Source: Bacillota bacterium (GTDB lineage: Bacteria; Bacillota; Sulfobacillia; RBS10-35; JAJYVM01). Taken from it: 6,504 nt of DNA. The stretch lies in assembly GCA_021792015.1 (NCBI GenBank), contig JAJYVM010000225.1, positions 1 through 6,504 of the forward strand, read 5' to 3'. Made by a program: the position numbers and the translations under genes. This document shows, piece after piece, positions 1-6,217 of this stretch (its first letter is position 1; every line of letters starts with the position of its first letter). The notes below the pieces were generated by a model, which was not told the DNA's origin, did not search any database, and was given only the letters and a program-made list of their open reading frames with translations.

Positions 1-155
1 CCAGGGCTGCTGGGCGGCATCGCCGGCAGGCCGGCCCGGGCGTGCCGCACATGGCGGGCTGGCGGCTGACGGTGTGGACCTCGGGAGCCCGTCGGCTCGC
101 GGCGGCCACGGCGCGGGTCTGGCAGGTCTCGCCACGGCTCCGGCCGAATCAGAAC

Positions 156-171
156 CCCCGTCGCGACGGGG
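156..171. repeat. Perfect 16-bp palindrome before the smc RBS
   Basis: CCCCGTCGCGACGGGG equals its own reverse complement. In RNA it can form a 6-bp stem (CCCCGT/ACGGGG) with a CGCG loop. It ends one base before the smc Shine-Dalgarno sequence, so it could be an operator, a translation-modulating hairpin, or the terminator stem of an upstream gene (no T-run follows). The palindrome is certain; its function is inference. Confidence 0.6.
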
Positions 172-172
172 C

Positions 173-178
173 GGAGGG
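173..178 (+). promoter_or_regulatory. Ribosome binding site of smc (fixes the GTG start)
   Basis: GGAGGG lies 6 bases before the GTG at 185. This decides the start over an in-frame upstream start at 74, which would add 37 low-complexity residues before the family-typical N-terminus. Confidence 0.75.
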
Positions 179-184
179 TCGGCC

Positions 185-3100
185 GTGCATCTGCAGCGCC
201 TGGAGGTCCAGGGGTTCAAGTCCTTCGCCGACCGCGCCGCGGTCGAGTTCGGCTCCGGCATCACAGCCATCGTCGGCCCGAATGGGGCGGGCAAGAGCAA
301 CCTCAGCGAGGCCATCCGCTGGGTGCTCGGTGAGAGCAGCGCCCGCTCGCTGCGCGGCGAGCGGATGGAGGATGTGATCTTCGGCGGCACGCCCGCGCGC
401 CGCCCGCTGCCCCTGGCCGATGTCTCCGTCTCCCTGGACAACGCCGACCAGTCGTTGCCCATCGGCTTCGGCGAGGTCACGCTCACGCGGCGGGTCGACC
501 GCGCCGGCGGCGGCGAGTACCTCCTCAACCGCTCGCCCTGCCGCCAGCGCGACTTCATTGACCTGCTGCACGGGACCGGCCTGGGGCGGCACCCCTTCGC
601 CTTTGTCAGCCAGGGCCAGGCCGACGAGCTGCTCGCGGCCCGGCCCGAGGAGCTGCGGGCCGTGATCGAGGAGGCGGCCGGGGTGACCCGGTACCGCGCG
701 CGCCGGGCTGACGCCGAGCGCCGCCTGGCCGCCGCGGCCGTGGCCATGGCCCGCCTGGGGGACATCCTGGCCGAGCGCGAGCGCCACCTGCCGGTGCTGG
801 CGGCTGAGGCCGAGCGGGCCCAGCGCCACCGGGCCCTGGTGGACGAGCTGAAGCGGATCGAGCTGGCCGTGTGGGCCCGCGAGCTTGGCCAGCTGCAGGA
901 GCGGCGCCGTGCGAGCGACGAGGCGGCCGCGCGGGCGGCTGCCGCCGTGGCCGCCGCCGGAGCCGAGCTGACCGCGGCGCAGGAACGGCTGGATGAAGCC
1001 CTGGCGGCGCAGGCGGAGCGGCAGTCGGCCTGGGAGCGGCAGCGCGAGGGCGAGCGGGCCGCCGCGGCCGAGATCCTGCGCATCCGGCAGGACGGGCGCC
1101 TGGCGGCGGCGCTGGCCGAGCGTCTGGTGGCCGAGCGGCAAAGGCTGCTCGCACAGGCCGACGGGGCGCGCAGCCGCCTGGCGGGCTGGCACGCGGAGGC
1201 GGCCGAGCGGGCAGGCCGGCGCGAGCAGTTGGCGCGGGCCCACGAGCAGAGCCTGGAGCAGTTGGGTGTGGCGGAGGCCGGTGCCGCCGCGGCGGCGCAG
1301 GCTCGGGCCGAGGCCGGAGCCCGCCTGGCGGCCCTGGAGGCTGATCTGACCAGCGTCCGCCGTGAGCGGGAGCGCCGCATGGCCGCCCCTGGCCCGGCGG
1401 AGCGTGACGCGGCGCTGGCGGCGGCGGAGCGTGCGGAGGCCGAGGCGGCCGCGGCCGGCGAGGAATCGGCCCGGACAGGGCTGCAGGCCAAGGCGGCGCG
1501 GGAGGCCCGCACCGCGGCGGAGACGGCGGCCTCGGAGGCGCGGGGTGCGGGCGGCCGGCTCCGGAACCAGCTCGGCGAGGCGCGCGAGCGCCTCACCGCA
1601 TTGCGCAGCCGGGCCCAGGCCCTGCGCGAGATGCTCCGGCACGGCGCCGGGCTGGCGCAGGGGCCGCGGGCGGTTGTGGCCGGCAAGGCGGAAGGCGACC
1701 CCGCCTTCGTGGGGGTCCTCGGGGCGCTGGTCCAGCTGCTGCAGGTGCCGCCGGAGCTGGCCGTGGCCATCGATGCCGCGCTTGGGGGCTCGGCCCAGGA
1801 CCTGGTCGCCCTGACGGCGGCGGACGCCGAGACGGCGATCACGGCCCTGAAGGAGCGCCGGGCCGGGCGGGCGACCTTCCTGCCCCTGGACGCCCTGGCG
1901 CAAGCCCCGCTGCCGGCGGCGACCCGCGACCTCGCGCACCAGCCGGGGGCCCTGGGCTGGGCGGCGGACCTGGTGGACTGCGAGGAGCGCGTGCGCCCGG
2001 CGCGGGACCACGCCCTGGGCCGCGTGCTGGTGGCGCGGGACCTGGCGGCAGCCCGGGCCCTGGCCAGGCGCAGCGGCTTCCGGGTGCGCGTCGTCACGGT
2101 CGAGGGCGACGTGGTGCACGCGGGCGGGGCCATGACCGGTGGTTTTCTGGGGGGCGAGCGCCGCGGCGGCGCCCTGGGCCAGGAGGCGGAGGCGGCGCGC
2201 CTGGAGGCGGAGGCCAGGGCCCAGGAAGCCGCGGTGGCCGCGGCCGAGCGCGGGCTGCGGGACTCCGGGCGCCGGGCGGAGGCGGCGGAGGCGGCGCTGC
2301 GCAAGGCAAGCAAGGATGCGGCGGCGGGGGAGGCCAGGTTCGCGGCGGCCCTGGCCCTCATGCGGCGTGCCGAAGCGGAGAGCAAGCGTGCCCGGTCAGC
2401 CGCCGACGACCTCAGCCGGCGCGAGCTGCGCGACGAGACGGCCATCGCGGAGCTTGGCGAGCGCGAGGCGGCGCTGCTGAAGGATGTGGCCGCGGCGCGC
2501 GAGGCGGAGCAGGGGGCCGCGCGCGCCGACATCCAGGCGCAGGCCGGCCGGGAGCGCGCGGTGAACCGGCGCGACGCCGTGCGCGCGCAGTTGGCCGACG
2601 CGGAGGCCTGGGAGGCACGCCTGCAGGGGGAGCGGCGGCGGCTGGAGGAGACGCTGGCCGGCCTGGAGGCCGAGGCCGAGCGGCTGGCGGCCGAGGGGTC
2701 AAGCCGCACCGCGGAGGCCGAGCGTCACGCCCGGCACGCCGAGGAGCTGGACGCGGCAGCGGCCGCGGCCCGCGGCGAGAGCGCGGCACGGGAGCAGGCG
2801 TTGGCGGCGGCGCGGGAGGCGGCGGCTGCCGCTGCGGCGGAGCGGTCGCGGGCGGAGGGGCGCCGCGGGGAGGCGGAGCAGGCCCTGCGCCTGGCCGAGG
2901 TGGACGCTGCCCGCCAGGAGGCGGCCGTCGGCGCGCTGGGCGAGCGCCTGGCCCAGGCGTACGGGATGACGCTGGATGACCTCGGCAGCATCGCGCCGGC
3001 CGAACGCCCCGCCAGTGCGCGGGAGGCGGCGGCGGCGATCCGCGCCCAGTTGGCGGAGCTCGGCGAGGTCAATCTGGGCGCCGTGTCCCTGCACCAGGCG

Positions 3101-3658
3101 GAGAAGGAGCGGGCCGCGGCCCTGGCGGCGCAGCTCGCCGACCTCGATGCGGCCGCCGCGACCTGCCGGCGCTGGTCGGAGCAGGTCGGGGCGCGCATGC
3201 AGACGGCATACGCGGATACGCTTACCGCGGTGCGGCGCGAGCTCGGCGACGTGTTCGCCCGCCTGTTCGGCGGCGGGCGGGCCGACCTGGCCGAGGTGGC
3301 CGGGGGGCTGGAGCTGCTGGCGCAGCCGCCGGGCAAGCGCGCCGGCCCCCTGTCGCTGCTGTCGGGCGGCGAGCGGGCACTGGTTGGGGTGGCGCTGCTC
3401 TTTGCCCTGCTGCGGCTGCGGCCGGCCTCGTTCTGCGTGCTGGACGAGGTCGAGGCCGCCCTCGACGATGCGAACGTGGCCCGCTTTGCCCAGTTCCTGC
3501 GCGAGTGGTCCGGCGCGGGCACGCAGTTCATCGTGGTGACCCACCAGCGGGCCACGATGGAGGCGGCGGACCGCCTGGTGGGCGTGACGCTGGCCGACGG
3601 CGGCACCTCGCGGCTGGTGTCGGTGCGGCTGGCGGAGGCCGCGGCCGCGGCGTCGTAG
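185..3658 (+). CDS. smc: Chromosome segregation ATPase SMC
   Basis: SMC is the core ATPase of bacterial condensin. It dimerises through its hinge and, with ScpA and ScpB (not in this window), extrudes DNA loops on the nucleoid. From the GTG at 185 the protein has 1157 residues, close to the usual ~1190. It opens with HLQRLEVQGFKSFADR, typical of the family. Walker A GPNGAGKS is at 31-38 and a Q-loop (FVSQGQADELL) starts near 140. An Ala/Arg/Glu-rich coiled-coil arm spans about 165-500, and the hinge about 505-655, with ALGG, RATFLPL and the glycine motif GGAMTGG at 647-653. The return coil runs to about 1000. The ABC signature LSGGE is at 1059-1063, Walker B FCVLDE at 1083-1088, D-loop ALDD just after, and the H-switch histidine in VVTH at 1120. 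All ATPase motifs are intact. The strand before the signature looks shortened (residues 1032-1046). ftsY follows 134 bases later on the same strand, the usual Bacillota order. Confidence 0.97.
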   Translation: MHLQRLEVQGFKSFADRAAVEFGSGITAIVGPNGAGKSNLSEAIRWVLGESSARSLRGERMEDVIFGGTPARRPLPLADVSVSLDNADQSLPIGFGEVTLTRRVDRAGGGEYLLNRSPCRQRDFIDLLHGTGLGRHPFAFVSQGQADELLAARPEELRAVIEEAAGVTRYRARRADAERRLAAAAVAMARLGDILAERERHLPVLAAEAERAQRHRALVDELKRIELAVWARELGQLQERRRASDEAAARAAAAVAAAGAELTAAQERLDEALAAQAERQSAWERQREGERAAAAEILRIRQDGRLAAALAERLVAERQRLLAQADGARSRLAGWHAEAAERAGRREQLARAHEQSLEQLGVAEAGAAAAAQARAEAGARLAALEADLTSVRRERERRMAAPGPAERDAALAAAERAEAEAAAAGEESARTGLQAKAAREARTAAETAASEARGAGGRLRNQLGEARERLTALRSRAQALREMLRHGAGLAQGPRAVVAGKAEGDPAFVGVLGALVQLLQVPPELAVAIDAALGGSAQDLVALTAADAETAITALKERRAGRATFLPLDALAQAPLPAATRDLAHQPGALGWAADLVDCEERVRPARDHALGRVLVARDLAAARALARRSGFRVRVVTVEGDVVHAGGAMTGGFLGGERRGGALGQEAEAARLEAEARAQEAAVAAAERGLRDSGRRAEAAEAALRKASKDAAAGEARFAAALALMRRAEAESKRARSAADDLSRRELRDETAIAELGEREAALLKDVAAAREAEQGAARADIQAQAGRERAVNRRDAVRAQLADAEAWEARLQGERRRLEETLAGLEAEAERLAAEGSSRTAEAERHARHAEELDAAAAAARGESAAREQALAAAREAAAAAAAERSRAEGRRGEAEQALRLAEVDAARQEAAVGALGERLAQAYGMTLDDLGSIAPAERPASAREAAAAIRAQLAELGEVNLGAVSLHQAEKERAAALAAQLADLDAAAATCRRWSEQVGARMQTAYADTLTAVRRELGDVFARLFGGGRADLAEVAGGLELLAQPPGKRAGPLSLLSGGERALVGVALLFALLRLRPASFCVLDEVEAALDDANVARFAQFLREWSGAGTQFIVVTHQRATMEAADRLVGVTLADGGTSRLVSVRLAEAAAAAS

Positions 3659-3691
3659 GCGTCCGCGGCGGTACCGGGGTTCGGGCCGGTG

Positions 3692-3708
3692 GGCGGGCGG
3701 CGCCCGCC
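3692..3708. repeat. GC hairpin between smc and ftsY
   Basis: GGCGGGC and GCCCGCC form a 7-bp perfect stem around a 3-base loop, 33 bases after the smc stop. No T-run follows, so it does not look like a canonical intrinsic terminator. It could protect the smc mRNA 3' end or partly attenuate read-through into ftsY. In such GC-rich DNA a stem of this size may arise by chance. Confidence 0.35.
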
Positions 3709-3769
3709 GGGGGCGGATCAGGCGCCGGACGTGCCCGGATGCAAGCGGCGGCTGGGGCGCCTCGGCCGG

Positions 3770-3779
3770 CACACGTGTG
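3770..3779. repeat. 10-bp palindrome just before the ftsY RBS
   Basis: CACACGTGTG is a perfect palindrome one base before the ftsY Shine-Dalgarno region. It overlaps the in-frame TGA (3778-3780) that excludes a longer FtsY. Its CACGTG core resembles binding sites of dimeric regulators, but a single short site proves nothing. Confidence 0.35.
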
Positions 3780-3780
3780 A

Positions 3781-3786
3781 GGGAGG
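3781..3786 (+). promoter_or_regulatory. Ribosome binding site of ftsY
   Basis: GGGAGG lies 6 bases before the ATG at 3793. With the in-frame stop at 3778-3780 it fixes the FtsY start. Confidence 0.75.
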
Positions 3787-3792
3787 GCCCGC

Positions 3793-4707
3793 ATGAGCGC
3801 CTGGCTCGAGCGGCTCAAGAGCGGCCTGCAGAAGACGCGCCAGGGTCTGTCGGACCGCATCGGCGCCGCCCTGCTCGGCCGGCAGGTCGTGGACGAGGGG
3901 CTCTTCGCCGAGCTGGAGGAGGCCCTGGTCGGCGCCGACATGGGCATGGCCGTCGCCGAGCGCCTCATCGCCAGCCTGCGGCAGCGCGTGCGTGAGGAGC
4001 GGGCCGGTCCCGACGACGTGCCGCGCCTGTTGCGAGCGGAGCTGGCGGAAGCCCTGGCCCCGATCGCCGGGCGCCTGGACCTGGTCGTGCCCGGACCGAC
4101 CGTCGTGCTCTTTGTGGGCGTGAACGGCGTGGGCAAGACCACGACGGTGGCCAAGGTGGCCCACCAGCTCCAGGGCGAGGGCAGGCGGGTGCTCCTGGCC
4201 GCGGCGGACACCTTCCGCGCCGCCGCCGTGGAGCAGCTGACCGTGTGGGCCGACCGCCTGGGCGTCGACATCGTGCACCACGGCGCGGACGCCGACCCGG
4301 GGGCCGTGGTGTTCGACGCGATCGCCGCCGGCAAGGCGCGCGGGGTGGACGCCGTCCTCTGCGACACGGCCGGGCGGCTGCACACCAAGGCCAACCTCAT
4401 GGAGGAGCTGCGAAAGGTGGCGCGGGTGGCCGGCAGGGCCCTGCCCGGCGCGCCGCACGCCACGCTCCTGGTCATCGACGCCACGACGGGCCAGAATGCC
4501 CTGCAGCAGGCGCGAATCTTCGCCGAGGCGGTGCCCCTGACGGGTCTGGTCGTCACCAAGCTCGACGGGACGGCGCGGGGCGGCGTCGTGCTGGCCGTGG
4601 CGGAGGCCATGCACCTGCCGGTGCTCTTCATCGGGGTGGGGGAGGGTGCCGACGACCTGCGCCCCTTCGACCCAACCGCCTATGCCGACGCCATCCTGCC
4701 GGGGTGA
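3793..4707 (+). CDS. ftsY: Signal recognition particle receptor GTPase FtsY
   Basis: FtsY is the membrane-associated receptor for the signal recognition particle. It pairs with Ffh, both hydrolyse GTP, and the ribosome-nascent chain is handed to SecYEG. The product has 304 residues, covering just the NG domain, as in short FtsY proteins such as that of Thermotoga; the acidic A domain of E. coli FtsY is absent. The N domain helical bundle includes LEEALVGADMG at 41-51. The GTPase motifs are all present: G1 GVNGVGKT at 109-116, G2 region DTFRAAA at 139-145 (SRP-GTPase insertion box), G3 DTAGR at 191-195, G4 TKLDG at 255-259, and the closing GVGEGADDLRPF from 281. The N-terminal amphipathic helix (WLERLKSGLQKTRQGL) probably serves as membrane anchor. 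The gene sits downstream of smc on the same strand. Normally ylxM-ffh would follow directly; here an inverted uppP intervenes. Confidence 0.97.
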   Translation: MSAWLERLKSGLQKTRQGLSDRIGAALLGRQVVDEGLFAELEEALVGADMGMAVAERLIASLRQRVREERAGPDDVPRLLRAELAEALAPIAGRLDLVVPGPTVVLFVGVNGVGKTTTVAKVAHQLQGEGRRVLLAAADTFRAAAVEQLTVWADRLGVDIVHHGADADPGAVVFDAIAAGKARGVDAVLCDTAGRLHTKANLMEELRKVARVAGRALPGAPHATLLVIDATTGQNALQQARIFAEAVPLTGLVVTKLDGTARGGVVLAVAEAMHLPVLFIGVGEGADDLRPFDPTAYADAILPG

Positions 4708-4714
4708 GCGCGCA

Positions 4715-4728
4715 CGGCCGCGAGGCCG
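4715..4728. terminator. Possible terminator hairpin after ftsY
   Basis: CGGCC and GGCCG pair around a GCGA tetraloop (GNRA class), starting 8 bases after the ftsY stop. The stem is short and is followed by a C-rich stretch rather than a T-run, so intrinsic termination is uncertain. A terminator is expected between these convergent genes. Confidence 0.35.
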
Positions 4729-4816
4729 CCTCCCCGCCCTCAGCCGTCGCGACCGGGCGCCGGCCACGCCGTTTCGCCTGTGCGCACCGCGACCAGCGCA
4801 AGGGCCCCGAGCTGAC

Positions 4817-4887
4817 CTGCCCGCAGCGACCTCGGGAATCCATGAGATCACGCCCCTCGCGATCTCGGCGGCCTCGGACGCGGGCAG
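4817..4887 (-). other. Nested inverted repeats, possible structured RNA, between ftsY and uppP
   Basis: An outer 8-bp inverted repeat (CTGCCCGC at 4817-4824, GCGGGCAG at 4880-4887) encloses an inner hairpin at 4844-4866. Read on the minus strand, the inner hairpin pairs GAGATCGCG with CGTGATCTC: nine contiguous pairs including one G-U, with an AGGGG loop. On the plus strand the same position is an A-C mismatch, so a continuous stem exists only in RNA made in the uppP direction. The element begins 63 bases past the uppP stop and would lie in its 3' untranslated region. It could be a 3' stabiliser, a terminator-like element or a small RNA; no T-run follows. The 243-base gap holding it has no convincing gene. 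Confidence 0.35.
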
Positions 4888-4930
4888 CAGGTACACGCTG
4901 GGCCCCCTTGCCACGACCGTTCGCCGGCAG

Positions 4931-4952
4931 GGCGGCCCGGCTGAGGGCCGTC
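4931..4952. terminator. GC hairpin touching the uppP stop codon, possible convergent terminator
   Basis: CGGCCC (4933-4938) and GGGCCG (4945-4950) form a 6-bp stem with a 6-base loop. It extends to 8 bp on the plus strand through a G-U and a G-C pair that use bases of the uppP stop codon complement (4951-4953). It lies at the junction of the two converging transcripts. There is no T-run on either side, so termination is inferred only from position and stem. Confidence 0.35.
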
Positions 4953-5757
4953 AGAGGCCGAGACCCAGGAGCACAAGCCCGACGGCGCCCGCCACCCAGC
5001 AGTAGATGGCGAAGGGACGCAGGGCCTGCACCTCGCGCTGCTTGAAGTAGCGCATGAGGATGGCCGTGCTGGCCACGGCCGCCAAGCCGGCGACCACGCC
5101 GCCCAGGGCCGCCGTCGAGAGGACGCCTGGGCCGCCATGGGCGTGCAGCAGCTTCGGCACCTCCAGCAGCCCGGCGCCGCCGATGACGGGCGTGGCCAGC
5201 AGGAAGGCGAAGCGCGCGGCCTCGTCCTCGCGCAGGCCCTGGCGCAACCCGGCCACCAGCGAGACGCCGGAGCGCGAGATGCCGGGGATGAGGGCCGTGG
5301 CCTGCCAGATGCCGACCCAGAAGGCCTGGCTGGCCCGCAGCTCGCCCAGGGCCTTGCCGGCGCCGGCCTGCGCCCGCCTGCGGTCGCCAAGGAACAGCAT
5401 GACGCCGTTCACCAGCAGGAAGACGCCGGCGACCGCCGGCGTGGCGAAGAGGTGGCTCAGCGCCTTATTGAGCACGAGGCCGATGATGCCGGCCGGCACG
5501 GTGCCGACGATCAGCAGCCAGAGGATGCGGAGGTGGCGGAACGCCTCGATCCAGTCGGCGAGGAAGTACAGGAGCAGGCCGAGGGCCGTTCCCAGGTGCA
5601 GAACGACCAGGAACGGCAAAAAGGCGGGCGATGCCTGGTTGAGGGTCCAGTGCAGCAGCGACGGCAGAAGCACCCCATGACCCACGCTGCTGACCGGGAA
5701 CAGCTCGGTCGCCCCCTGCAGCAGTCCCAGGATGACCGCCTGCGCATGTGTCGGCAT
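4951..5757 (-). CDS. uppP: Undecaprenyl-diphosphate phosphatase UppP/BacA
   Basis: UppP is an integral membrane enzyme that removes a phosphate from undecaprenyl diphosphate, regenerating the C55 carrier for peptidoglycan and other envelope polymers. Overproduction of this family confers bacitracin resistance. The product has 268 residues, the usual family length. The first conserved block, GLLQGATELFPVSSVGH, is at 11-27 with the catalytic-region Glu18 and His27. The second, PGISRSG, is at 158-164 with Arg162, followed by FAFLLATPVIGGAG at 183-196, a family hallmark. Hydrophobic segments cover about 43-65, 78-96, 105-124, 145-160, 183-203, 213-234 and 248-267. The first block reads ELFPVSSVGH rather than the commoner EFLPVSSSGH, suggesting a divergent subfamily. 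The gene converges on ftsY, diverges from ylxM, and has no functional tie to the SRP genes around it. The ATG at 5757 is supported by a Shine-Dalgarno sequence. Confidence 0.95.
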   Translation of the reverse strand: MPTHAQAVILGLLQGATELFPVSSVGHGVLLPSLLHWTLNQASPAFLPFLVVLHLGTALGLLLYFLADWIEAFRHLRILWLLIVGTVPAGIIGLVLNKALSHLFATPAVAGVFLLVNGVMLFLGDRRRAQAGAGKALGELRASQAFWVGIWQATALIPGISRSGVSLVAGLRQGLREDEAARFAFLLATPVIGGAGLLEVPKLLHAHGGPGVLSTAALGGVVAGLAAVASTAILMRYFKQREVQALRPFAIYCWVAGAVGLVLLGLGL

Positions 5758-5764
5758 ACCTCGA

Positions 5765-5771
5765 CTCCCCT
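5765..5771 (-). promoter_or_regulatory. Ribosome binding site of uppP
   Basis: On the minus strand AGGGGAG lies 7 bases before the ATG at 5757, a good Shine-Dalgarno match at normal spacing. It separates the start codon from the tandem repeat upstream. Confidence 0.65.
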
Positions 5772-5775
5772 CGTC

Positions 5776-5799
5776 GATCTTTGCGCGGATCTTTGCGCG
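5776..5799. repeat. Exact tandem 12-bp repeat upstream of uppP
   Basis: GATCTTTGCGCG occurs twice head to tail (5776-5787 and 5788-5799) with no mismatch. The array lies 18 bases upstream of the uppP start, beside its Shine-Dalgarno, and about 120 bases upstream of ylxM. The 12-base period is near one helical turn, so a regulator could bind both copies on the same DNA face, but it may equally be a small slippage duplication. The repeat is certain; a role as operator is inference. Confidence 0.7.
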
Positions 5800-5919
5800 A
5801 AATGGCCAAGCCGATGGTAGGCTAGCCCTCGCGCCAAGTCACGTTAAAGTCGTGCTGAGGGAGAGGTTGCCCGCCTTGCGCGCCGGCCGCCGCCCGTGTA
5901 CCATGAAGGCCTGTCAAGT

Positions 5920-6216
5920 ATGGACGCTTTACAGATCGAGCGGCGCGCGACCCTGGCCCTGCTGCTGGACTTCTACGGGCCCCTGCTGACGGAGCGCCAG
6001 CGCGACGTGCTGGCGCTGCACATCGAGCAGGATCTTTCCTACGGGGAGATCAGCGGCCAGCTGGGGATCAGCCGCCAGGGCGTGCACGACCTCGTGCGCC
6101 GGGGCGCCGAGGCGTTGGAGGACTACGAGCGCCGCCTGGGGCTGGCGGCCCGCTTTGAGCGCCAGCGGCGCGCCCTGGCGGAGGTCCGCCGCCTGCTGCG
6201 CGAGTTCGACGTCTGA
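5920..6216 (+). CDS. ylxM: YlxM-family HTH protein, SRP-associated
   Basis: YlxM proteins are small helix-turn-helix proteins encoded just upstream of ffh in Bacillota and Mollicutes and linked to the SRP; in streptococci YlxM has been reported to interact with SRP components. The ATG at 5920 gives 98 residues, near the usual ~100-115. A GTG at 5896 in the same frame would add eight residues, but the conserved family start (short N-terminus then LLLDFYGPLLTERQ at about 14-27) fits the ATG. The helix-turn-helix, resembling sigma factor region 4, is LSYGEISGQLGISRQGVHDL at 39-58. A charged helical tail with EALEDYERRLGL near 64-75 follows, matching the family. ffh starts 86 bases downstream on the same strand, presumably in one transcript. 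The RBS is weak (GAAGG, 10 bases before the ATG), so the start is slightly less certain than the gene. Confidence 0.9.
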   Translation: MDALQIERRATLALLLDFYGPLLTERQRDVLALHIEQDLSYGEISGQLGISRQGVHDLVRRGAEALEDYERRLGLAARFERQRRALAEVRRLLREFDV

Positions 6217-6217
6217 A

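Larger units (their letters stand above)
1..184. other. Upstream region of smc, no gene recognised
   Basis: No recognisable product could be assigned to this stretch. One forward frame, open from base 1, reads about 22 Gly/Ala/Arg-rich residues and stops at a TGA at 67-69, so it could be the tail of an upstream gene cut by the window edge. A second forward frame is open straight into smc but gives low-complexity residues unlike any SMC N-terminus. A third runs out of frame into smc. No tRNA-like T-loop or AT-rich promoter element was seen. In Bacillota rnc often precedes smc, but nothing here allows that to be claimed. Confidence 0.4.
5758..5919. promoter_or_regulatory. Divergent intergenic region, expected promoters for uppP (-) and ylxM-ffh (+)
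   Basis: These 162 bases separate two divergent starts, so both genes need promoters here or further away. The region is visibly less GC-rich than the genes, for example around GTTAAAGT at 5843-5850. The best forward sigma-70-like pair I see is TTGCGC (5876-5881), a 17-base spacer and TACCAT (5899-5904). It is weak and would put transcription start about 9 bases before the ylxM ATG, upstream of which GAAGG (5905-5909) is the possible Shine-Dalgarno. No convincing minus-strand -35/-10 pair was found. An 8-bp palindrome GGCTAGCC lies at 5820-5827. Confidence 0.4.

Noticed and set aside
74..184. N-terminal extension of SMC by 37 residues
   Set aside because: The added residues are low-complexity and precede the family-typical N-terminus. 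The GTG at 185 has a well-placed GGAGGG.
149..2119. 656-residue open frame on the minus strand opposite smc
   Set aside because: It lies wholly antisense to a gene with all SMC motifs. The translation is Gly/Ala/Arg/Pro/Gln-rich without recognisable domains. Long antisense frames are expected where third codon positions are nearly all G or C.
3674..3690. tRNA-like GGTTCGGGCC near the end of smc
   Set aside because: It lacks the T-loop adenine of GTTCRA, and no matching acceptor or anticodon stem was found.
2699..3772. 357-residue minus-strand frame opposite the 3' part of smc
   Set aside because: Arg/Pro/Gln/Leu-rich composition without a domain, fully covered by the conserved SMC head coding sequence on the other strand.
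3718..4914. 398-residue minus-strand frame opposite ftsY, with a more natural-looking first ~29 residues from a GTG at 4914
   Set aside because: The first residues (SVYLLPASEAAEIARG...) look protein-like and fall in the ftsY-uppP gap, so I considered a small gene or fragment. No family was recognised, there is no stop before it runs antisense through all of ftsY, and no clear ribosome binding site was seen.
4708..4950. Possible SRP RNA (ffs) gene in the ftsY-uppP gap
   Set aside because: The conserved domain IV signature with the GGAA/GNAR loop and its internal-loop purines is absent. The inverted repeats there do not resemble SRP RNA.
5137..5820. 227-residue plus-strand frame opposite uppP
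   Set aside because: It is antisense to a clear UppP with conserved motifs. The translation is Gln/Glu/Arg/Gly-rich, typical of a complement-strand shadow.
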